DNA from: an uncultured Coprococcus sp. | Lineage (GTDB): Bacteria > Bacillota_A > Clostridia > Lachnospirales > Lachnospiraceae | Direction of reading: 5' to 3' | Length of the DNA stretch: 5,900 nucleotides | Assembly: GCA_900767685.1 (NCBI GenBank) | Contig: CAAGAB010000016.1 | Span: forward strand, 1-5,900 | In this document: positions 1 to 5,287 of the stretch, piece by piece | Layout: every line of letters begins with the position of its first letter | Numbering within the stretch: the first letter of the stretch is position 1 | Position numbers and translations under genes: made by a program | The notes under the pieces: model-generated | Seen by the model: only the letters and a program-made list of their open reading frames with translations | Databases searched by the model: none | What the model was told of the DNA's origin: nothing

Positions 1-349
1 AGGCCTAACCTTTGCGAAGTACAGCGATGGGATCTCTATGTTCTCACGCTCTATGTACTCCCATATATCAGCCTCAGTCCAGTTGGAAAGTGGGAATACT
101 CTGACCTCCTCGCCCTTCTGGATCTTGGTGTTGAACAGCTTCCACATCTCCGGTCTCTGGTTCTTTGGATCCCAGGCATGCTGAGCATTTCTGAATGAGA
201 GGATTCTCTCCTTCGCACGCGACTTCTCCTCGTCTCTGCGTCCGCCGCCAAATGCTGCTGTGAAACCGTATTTGTCAAGAGCCTGCTTGAGCGCCTGTGT
301 CTTCATGATATCTGTGTATGCTGAGCCGTGGTCAAATGGGTTGATGCCC
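1..349. repeat. Long direct repeat, left copy (internal cysD)
   Basis: Aligns gap-free with 5552-5900 at an offset of 5551 bases. Hand comparison gives 16 mismatches, about 95% identity: positions 100, 102, 103, 112, 136, 166, 175, 184, 186, 211, 220, 259, 265, 280, 292 and 298. The repeat reaches both window edges, so its true length is greater. Confidence 0.95.
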
Positions 350-636
350 TTCTTGACACCCTCCTCGTTGATGTACTCGATCATGTCAAGTCCGTATTTC
401 TTTGCAGTCCTGTCTCTGAACTCGATCATTTCCTTGAACTTCCATGTTGTATTTACATGCAAAAATGGAAATGGAGGTTTCTCAGGATAGAATGCCTTGA
501 GTGCCAGATGCAGCATTACTGAGCTGTCCTTTCCTATGGAATAAAGCATAACCGGCTTTTCACACTCCGCAGCAACTTTGCGGATGATGTATATCGCCTC
601 TGCCTACAGTTCGTCAAGATTTGATAACTTTCCCAT
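1..636 (-). pseudogene. cysD: Second cysD copy, broken by TAG at codon 11; 3' end outside window
   Basis: Sulfate adenylyltransferase subunit 2, the PP-loop ATP pyrophosphatase-fold catalytic subunit of ATP sulfurylase. Reading from ATG 636-634, the first ten residues are MGKLSNLDEL, then a TAG (604-606) falls where the family usually has Glu. The frame is otherwise open to position 1 (212 codons). It keeps the PP-loop motif SIGKDSS (residues 33-39), GINPF and HGSA just before residue 111, the [12 protein letters not shown] motif (133-144) and [12 protein letters not shown]. The next in-frame start is Met30 (547-549), just before the PP-loop; no ATG, GTG or TTG lies between the stop and it. 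Arg19-Lys20 replaces the Arg-Glu of the usual IIREVAAE stretch. Positions 1-349 match the cysD copy at 5552-5900 with 16 mismatches, only one of them changing an amino acid (Ala151 here, Ser there). It follows the phosphoesterase gene with no clear promoter or terminator between them. It is either a recent pseudogene, a product restarted at Met30, or a sequencing error at one base. Confidence 0.85.
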
Positions 637-647
637 GTTTATACCAA

Positions 648-654
648 CCTTTCT
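648..654 (-). promoter_or_regulatory. Ribosome binding site of the broken cysD copy
   Basis: On the minus strand AGAAAGG lies 11 bases upstream of the ATG at 636-634. It supports this start, and so the reading that TAG 604-606 is a real interruption early in the gene and not part of an upstream untranslated region. The spacing is slightly long. Confidence 0.5.
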
Positions 655-688
655 TCTTTATAGCCGCGCCGCCCCGGTAACGGAGGTA

Positions 689-718
689 GGGGGACGGAGG
701 TACCTGTCCCCTTTGGGG
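689..718. repeat. 30-bp dyad repeat, copy 1
   Basis: Begins GGGGGAC and ends GTCCCCTTTGGGG, with GGAGGTACCT between the two arms. GGGGAC pairs with GTCCCC as a six-base stem, and the centre contains the palindrome AGGTACCT, so either strand could fold. It matches the copy at 752-781 at 27 of 30 positions. The shape (GGGGAC, about ten bases, GTCCCC) resembles interspersed intergenic palindromes found in many Firmicutes genomes, some associated with REP-type tyrosine transposases. No such transposase lies in this window. CGGAGGTA also occurs just upstream at 681-688 and inside the element at 695-702. Confidence 0.75.
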
Positions 719-751
719 AAAACGCAAATTTTACTTCATTTTACCCTCTTT

Positions 752-781
752 GGGGGACGGCGGCACCTGTCCCCTTTGGAG
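752..781. repeat. 30-bp dyad repeat, copy 2
   Basis: Second copy of the element at 689-718, starting 63 bases further on. The arms GGGGAC and GTCCCC are intact and the core is GGCGGCACCT, differing from copy 1 by A to C (761), T to C (764) and G to A (780). Differences lie in the loop and tail while the stem is kept, which suggests the fold matters or that the element spreads as a unit. Confidence 0.75.
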
Positions 782-838
782 AAAAACGAATATGTAACGT
801 ACGCCATAAGGATCACCAAAACACCAAAACAATTCCCT

Positions 839-3472
839 TTAAATAGACTGCTCCTCTGTTTCGATTAACATTAAATCAAAATCTCTTAACACATGGCCAC
901 TAAATAATCTCTGCAAAGAATTAACTCTTCTCGATATTCCATACATCCCATCCGTACGACTTACACTCTGCTCTTTTCTTTTAAAGACTTCCACATTATC
1001 TGTATTCTTAGATTCTATCAAATAACTATTTGAATTTAAACGTAACAAGTAGTTCTTGTCCTTCGATTTCTCAGCATATTTCTTCTTCACATGCTCAATA
1101 TGTGCCTTCTCATCTTCTAACATTTCAATATATGGCAATTTCCATGGGGATTCTAATTTCATCGATAACTCTGTTTCCATAGATTTAATAACATCCACAA
1201 AAGAAACTAAGTTCAAAACCATGCCATACTTTGAAGAATAATAAAACGTCATACTGCCATCAACTGGATTCAACATAATATGATGATAATAATCTATATC
1301 CACGATACATCCATGTATTTCACCTGATAAGCCAAGATCCTTCAATTCCTTTGATAATTTTTCTTGCGCATTACGCAATGGCGTAAGGGCCTGCAAATAC
1401 CTAGATAATACAACATCAAAATTCTCGCAAATCCAGCCCATATCGGTTGAATTTGTTAACTTCTTAGTTGCTCCACCATTAACGATTGAAATGCCTTTTG
1501 ATGTCCCCTTTGGATTCATTATGAAAAATCCATAGTAACCTTTTCTTTTTATCACATTAAGGTTTGCTTTATCATTTTGGCATCTTTGATATAAAAGATT
1601 CCCCTTACCTACATCTTCGCCAATATATCTATAGAATTGTAAATAATCTTCAATTGTGGTCACATATAATCCATCTTGCATATCAGCGTATGGATTTAAC
1701 TCAATTCCAGTAGTTGCAATTCTAAATTCTATATTATTGTCCTTGTACCCTATCTGATTATCTGCATATAAAACTTTTTCTTCATTCTTCACATATTCGT
1801 TGCGATGATTATGTCCCGTAAAATAGATAGCTTCTTTGTCATACTTATTGTTCAAGCACGCAAATACAGGATAATGAGAAACACTTAAGAAACACATATT
1901 ATTTTTTTTTGCATAAGCTAAAGCCTTTTTATAGCCATTTTCAAATAACTCCGTCTCTCTTTTCTCATCTTCACGAGAAAAATTCGGACAGCAAACTAAA
2001 GTATCTGCATTATGTTCCCAATCATATTTTGCAAATCCAATACCACCATAAATCACAAATTTATCTTGTATATCGCATTCATTATGCAACAGTTTTATTC
2101 CTACTTTAGGCAACTCCGATTTATAATACGAAACACACGATGCAACATCTTCAAAACAGCAACATTCATGATTACCAAGCACAACATATACATTTTTTTC
2201 TTTATTTAGCAAAGCATGTCGATAGTCGGTCATATGAATTTCTTCAATAATTTTACCATGCAAATTTTCAAACGATTGCACATCCATCGAAAGAGCTCTA
2301 ACTGCTCTCTGATATGATTCTAGTTTTGTTTCACATTTTTGCTTATAACCACATAACTTAGCCATACCTTGAATCATTTCTTCAACATTCACCGGCAACA
2401 TAAGTTTCTTATATGATTTAGTCTTTTTGTAGCATTCAAACGTTGACTCATAATCCTTTCCTTCATAATATTTGTCGTGATACTTTTCAAATTTTTTAAA
2501 ATCGAAATACTTTAAAAGCATTTCCTTATTATGATTTATTCTAGAATTTAGCTTATCAAGCTTATTCTCTAATCTCGAATCATCCATCCTTTGAAGTATT
2601 CTTTTTACTTGTTTCATGCGCATAACACTGAGTTTAAATTTCAAAAACTCATCATAATCATATCTCTTCATGAATGCATCATAAAATTTCATCGTTAGTT
2701 TAGTATCGGAAGATGTATCACCGCCAAAAACTATAATCCGTGCTCCTCCCAATGATTCATACAGCTTAGAAACAATATCTTTTATCATTCGTTTTTCATT
2801 ATTGCCGTAATACTTCTTATGATGTCCCAAATGAATATCTGATATATACGCAATCTCAAGATAATCACTACTATTAGGTCGACCATAATATGTCAATGGG
2901 TCACTCAACTTTTCCACATTTGCTAATTGCTTGTCAAGCACTTGTAATGCTGTTGAATCAGCATTACATGAATATAGACTCATTGAATAGTCGATTGTCT
3001 GCTCACTAATTGTAGTCTTAAGGCATTCTGCGCCAATACAAGAACGCCATTCTACACAATTGAAACTGCTTTCATCCATCAAGAATGTCCGATTGCATAT
3101 TCCACACTTCACTCTATACAATTTCTTCTCTGCACAGGCTAATTCTAATTCAGGGAACGTATTTGGTTTCTTTTTATGATATAAAATTTTAGGATTCTTC
3201 TTCAATTCATAACCATACTCATCCTTCTCAACATATTTATCTATAAACGATTCTGGCATAGTCGCGTTATTATCATAAAGCTCTTCTTCGGTTTCGTTAA
3301 GTTGATAATATGACTTGAAATCACCTGAATAGCCCCACTTTATCCATTTCGAGAATCTTTTCCATTCTTTTTCAGCAATTTCTCTGGATATATCTTTAAT
3401 ATCATCAACCGTATCACTGCAACCACCAATCACTTCAAGGCAACCCGAAATGTCACCAACTTTTATACTCAT
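839..3472 (-). CDS. Large calcineurin-like metallophosphoesterase with Cys cluster and helical insert
   Basis: An 877-residue protein with the full metallophosphoesterase signature in order: DIH (212-214), GGD (250-252), GNHE (433-436), SHYP (532-535) and GHNH (553-556). These residues bind two metal ions in the family and hydrolyse phosphoesters; the substrate here is unknown. Spacing between GGD and GNHE is about 180 residues, far more than in compact members, and the insert is charged and probably helical (about 270-425). The N-terminal 150 residues hold KVGDISGCLEVIGG (4-17) and a Cys cluster (C123, C126, C139, C145, C150) that may bind zinc. The C-terminal 280 residues have no known catalytic motif but contain NGG (665-667) and IHGCIVDID...LNPVDG (719-739). 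No signal peptide or membrane segment is evident, so it is probably cytoplasmic. The start is supported by a near-complete Shine-Dalgarno sequence. The gene is AT-rich (17 G+C of 60 at 1681-1740, against 27 of 60 at 4081-4140 in cysN), which suggests horizontal transfer. I do not recognise the exact family; a defence nuclease or phosphodiesterase is only a guess. Confidence 0.88.
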   Translation of the reverse strand: MSIKVGDISGCLEVIGGCSDTVDDIKDISREIAEKEWKRFSKWIKWGYSGDFKSYYQLNETEEELYDNNATMPESFIDKYVEKDEYGYELKKNPKILYHKKKPNTFPELELACAEKKLYRVKCGICNRTFLMDESSFNCVEWRSCIGAECLKTTISEQTIDYSMSLYSCNADSTALQVLDKQLANVEKLSDPLTYYGRPNSSDYLEIAYISDIHLGHHKKYYGNNEKRMIKDIVSKLYESLGGARIIVFGGDTSSDTKLTMKFYDAFMKRYDYDEFLKFKLSVMRMKQVKRILQRMDDSRLENKLDKLNSRINHNKEMLLKYFDFKKFEKYHDKYYEGKDYESTFECYKKTKSYKKLMLPVNVEEMIQGMAKLCGYKQKCETKLESYQRAVRALSMDVQSFENLHGKIIEEIHMTDYRHALLNKEKNVYVVLGNHECCCFEDVASCVSYYKSELPKVGIKLLHNECDIQDKFVIYGGIGFAKYDWEHNADTLVCCPNFSREDEKRETELFENGYKKALAYAKKNNMCFLSVSHYPVFACLNNKYDKEAIYFTGHNHRNEYVKNEEKVLYADNQIGYKDNNIEFRIATTGIELNPYADMQDGLYVTTIEDYLQFYRYIGEDVGKGNLLYQRCQNDKANLNVIKRKGYYGFFIMNPKGTSKGISIVNGGATKKLTNSTDMGWICENFDVVLSRYLQALTPLRNAQEKLSKELKDLGLSGEIHGCIVDIDYYHHIMLNPVDGSMTFYYSSKYGMVLNLVSFVDVIKSMETELSMKLESPWKLPYIEMLEDEKAHIEHVKKKYAEKSKDKNYLLRLNSNSYLIESKNTDNVEVFKRKEQSVSRTDGMYGISRRVNSLQRLFSGHVLRDFDLMLIETEEQSI

Positions 3473-3477
3473 TTTAT

Positions 3478-3492
3478 CCTCACCACCTTTCT
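3478..3492 (-). promoter_or_regulatory. Extended Shine-Dalgarno sequence of the phosphoesterase
   Basis: On the minus strand AGAAAGGTGGTGAGG ends five bases before the ATG at 3472-3470. It matches the complement of the 16S rRNA 3' end (AGAAAGGAGGTGA) at 12 of 13 positions. It fixes the start of the 877-residue protein and predicts efficient initiation. Confidence 0.8.
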
Positions 3493-3503
3493 GTATTTAT
3501 TGT

Positions 3504-3531
3504 AATATATCAAAGTATTATCTTCAAACAA
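3504..3531 (-). promoter_or_regulatory. Possible sigma-A-type promoter for the phosphoesterase
   Basis: On the minus strand TTGTTT (3531-3526) is followed after 16 bases by TATATT (3509-3504). These match 4 of 6 and 5 of 6 positions of TTGACA and TATAAT. Transcription would start near 3497, giving a leader of about 25 bases that includes the ribosome binding site. The stretch is AT-rich, so chance matches are likely. The position between the cysN terminator and the phosphoesterase start is what a separate promoter would need. Confidence 0.4.
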
Positions 3532-3563
3532 TATATGCATGGTCTACTTTTCCTTGATGCCCC

Positions 3564-3599
3564 CTAAAAAACAAGAACGGAAAGGCATCTCTGCCTTCC
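3564..3599 (-). terminator. Rho-independent terminator after cysN
   Basis: On the minus strand the arm GGAAGGCA (3599-3592), loop GAGA (3591-3588) and arm TGCCTTTCC (3587-3579, one bulged base) form a hairpin. It is followed by a T-rich run, GTTCTTGTTTTTTAG (3578-3564). The plus-strand reading has no T-tract after the hairpin, so it acts in one direction. It lies about 50 bases after the cysN stop and separates the cysDN transcript from the phosphoesterase. Confidence 0.8.
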
Positions 3600-3645
3600 C
3601 ATCCCTGTTATACTAACTATATATTCTTTTTAAACACCCTATATC

Positions 3646-5286
3646 TTAGATATAATTTCCATCGTGAACCTGAGCCGCGTCGTATACAGACTCCTTGCGG
3701 ATCTCGTCTGCTATCTCGTCTGCGTCGATCTCGCCGTCAGCATTCCAGTCACCGCTGTAGACCTCGGCGCCTTCTACCTTGATTCCTGCGATCTGCTGCT
3801 CGCTTGCGAAGAGAAGCACGATGATTCCGGCATGATGAAGATGCTTTAATACAGCATTTACATCCTCGCGGATATCTGGAGCATACAGGTATGTATGACG
3901 TCCGTCGATGCAGAGTTTCTTCTCTACCGACTCAACGAAATCTCTTGAGACATTTCCTGCTGCAAATGGAACTATGACAGCTTTCTGCCCCTTGATTGCT
4001 GCACGCACATTTCTGTCCACGCGTCCCTCGTAAAGTCCGGTCTCCTCAGTGTGAACCTCCTCGACAACACCGCAGGCACTTGTCATGTCTGTGACACGGT
4101 CGATGAGTATGAGCTCTCCGAGAGTCTTATGTTTCTTGAACTCGTCTACCACGATCCTGTCGGCAAATGCGATCCTGCAGACTGCGATACCATTCTTGGA
4201 AAGGGTGTCCGCTGATTTCTGCTCGCCTGTATTTACATCTATGGTGTAATCAATGTGTGTAACTGTACCAGGAATCATCTTGGTTCCGAGCTTCACGAAG
4301 AAGTTCTTGCCATTATACAGCTCATCGTCATCCATCCAGAGAAGTGTTGCGGTGATCGAAGATGCAACCTTTGCGCCTGAATCAACTGTGAGCACACAGC
4401 CTCTTGACACATCAACCTCACGGTCAAGCTGTATTGTTACAGGCTGTCCTTTCTGTGCTGAGTCCACTGTGTCAAATCCCACATGGATGCTCTTGACCTT
4501 TGCGGTCTCGTTGCTTGGGAGTGTGTTGATCTCGTCTCCAACGTGGATCTCACCGTCCTCGATCTGCCCCTGAAAACCTCTGAATGTGTGGTCAGGACGG
4601 CACACTCTCTGAACAGGCATATAGAATCCTGCCTCTGTGTTATCCTCTGCGATATCTATATCCTCAAGGTATGTAAGGAGTGCGGGACCCTCATACCAAG
4701 GAATGTTCTCTGACTTCTTTGTCACATTGTCACCCTCTGTCGCTGACACTGGGATGATAGTGATATTTGGCAGGCTGAGCTCTGATGACAGCTCATTTAT
4801 CTGCTCAACTATCTCGTTGAAACGCTTCTCATCGTATCCGACAAGATCCATCTTATTTACTGCAAATACAAAGTATCTGATTCCCATTAGCGCGCAGATC
4901 CTTGCGTGTCTTCTGGTCTGCACTAGTACGCCCTGCTTTGCATCGATGAGGATGACTGCCAGATCGGCAAATGATGCGCCAACCGCCATGTTCCTTGTGT
5001 ACTCCTCATGGCCCGGTGTGTCCGCCACGATGAAGCTTCTCTTGTCTGTTGTAAAATATCTGTATGCAACGTCGATGGTGATACCCTGCTCACGCTCCGC
5101 CATCAGTCCGTCCAGAAGAAGTGAATAGTCAATGGCACCGCCACGGCTTCCTACCTTGGAATCAAGCTCCAGAGCCTTCTCCTGATCTGCATATAAAAGC
5201 TTTGAATCGTATAATATATGTCCTATAAGTGTTGACTTTCCGTCATCTACACTTCCGCATGTTATAAATTTAAGTAATCCGCTCAT
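3646..5286 (-). CDS. cysN: Sulfate adenylyltransferase subunit 1 (GTPase) with decayed APS kinase-like tail
   Basis: GTPase subunit of ATP sulfurylase; with CysD it makes APS and pyrophosphate from sulfate and ATP, coupled to GTP hydrolysis. The 546-residue protein shows all GTPase motifs: P-loop GSVDDGKST (11-19), REQGITID switch I (65-72), DTPGHEEYTRN (89-99) and NKMD (144-147). EF-Tu-like beta-barrel domains follow to about residue 430. Residues 436-497 look like a shortened APS kinase: SVEKKL, GRHTYL and HHAGIIVLLFAS recall the kinase's EKKL...GRHTYLLDGD...DAGLIV landmarks, but the P-loop GxxGxGKS is replaced by AAGNVSRD (442-449), so kinase activity is not expected. Residues 513-524 (DWNADGEIDADE) fit an EF-hand loop. 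A longer reading starts at 5376, but its extra 30 residues overlap cysD out of frame. The ATG at 5286 has a ribosome binding site and begins MSGLLKFITCGSVDDGK as expected. The cysD stop is one base upstream, so the two are probably translationally coupled. Confidence 0.95.
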   Translation of the reverse strand: MSGLLKFITCGSVDDGKSTLIGHILYDSKLLYADQEKALELDSKVGSRGGAIDYSLLLDGLMAEREQGITIDVAYRYFTTDKRSFIVADTPGHEEYTRNMAVGASFADLAVILIDAKQGVLVQTRRHARICALMGIRYFVFAVNKMDLVGYDEKRFNEIVEQINELSSELSLPNITIIPVSATEGDNVTKKSENIPWYEGPALLTYLEDIDIAEDNTEAGFYMPVQRVCRPDHTFRGFQGQIEDGEIHVGDEINTLPSNETAKVKSIHVGFDTVDSAQKGQPVTIQLDREVDVSRGCVLTVDSGAKVASSITATLLWMDDDELYNGKNFFVKLGTKMIPGTVTHIDYTIDVNTGEQKSADTLSKNGIAVCRIAFADRIVVDEFKKHKTLGELILIDRVTDMTSACGVVEEVHTEETGLYEGRVDRNVRAAIKGQKAVIVPFAAGNVSRDFVESVEKKLCIDGRHTYLYAPDIREDVNAVLKHLHHAGIIVLLFASEQQIAGIKVEGAEVYSGDWNADGEIDADEIADEIRKESVYDAAQVHDGNYI

Positions 5287-5287
5287 C

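Larger units (their letters stand above)
637..838. other. Gene-free spacer between phosphoesterase and broken cysD
   Basis: About 200 bases between the phosphoesterase stop and the broken cysD start. It contains two copies of a GC-rich dyad element (689-718 and 752-781), a GC-rich patch (about 662-690), and AT-rich filler. I found no convincing hairpin with a U-tract to end the phosphoesterase transcript and no good -35/-10 pair for cysD. Read-through from the phosphoesterase into the cysD copy is therefore possible. Confidence 0.6.

Noticed and set aside
51..278. Arg/Ser-rich 75-residue reading frame, seen again at 5602-5829
   Set aside because: Both are out-of-frame shadows of the duplicated cysD; their presence in both copies simply follows from the repeat.
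689..781. Dyad repeats as a CRISPR array
   Set aside because: Only two copies with one 33-base gap, inexact repeats and no cas genes.
689..781. Dyad repeats as rho-independent terminators for the phosphoesterase
   Set aside because: On the minus strand the hairpins are not followed by a T-run.
578..868. Plus-strand 96-residue frame across the spacer
   Set aside because: It is built from antisense cysD and the two dyad repeats (repeated RRYLSPL/RRHLSPL is the repeat translated), so it is not a gene.
839..3472. Phosphoesterase as SbcD/Mre11 DNA-repair nuclease
   Set aside because: The flanking regions, the long insert and the absence of an SbcC/Rad50 partner next to it do not fit, though a nuclease role remains possible.
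4253..5128. Plus-strand open frames opposite cysN
   Set aside because: They lie antisense to a well-supported gene, have no recognisable motifs and no convincing start signals.
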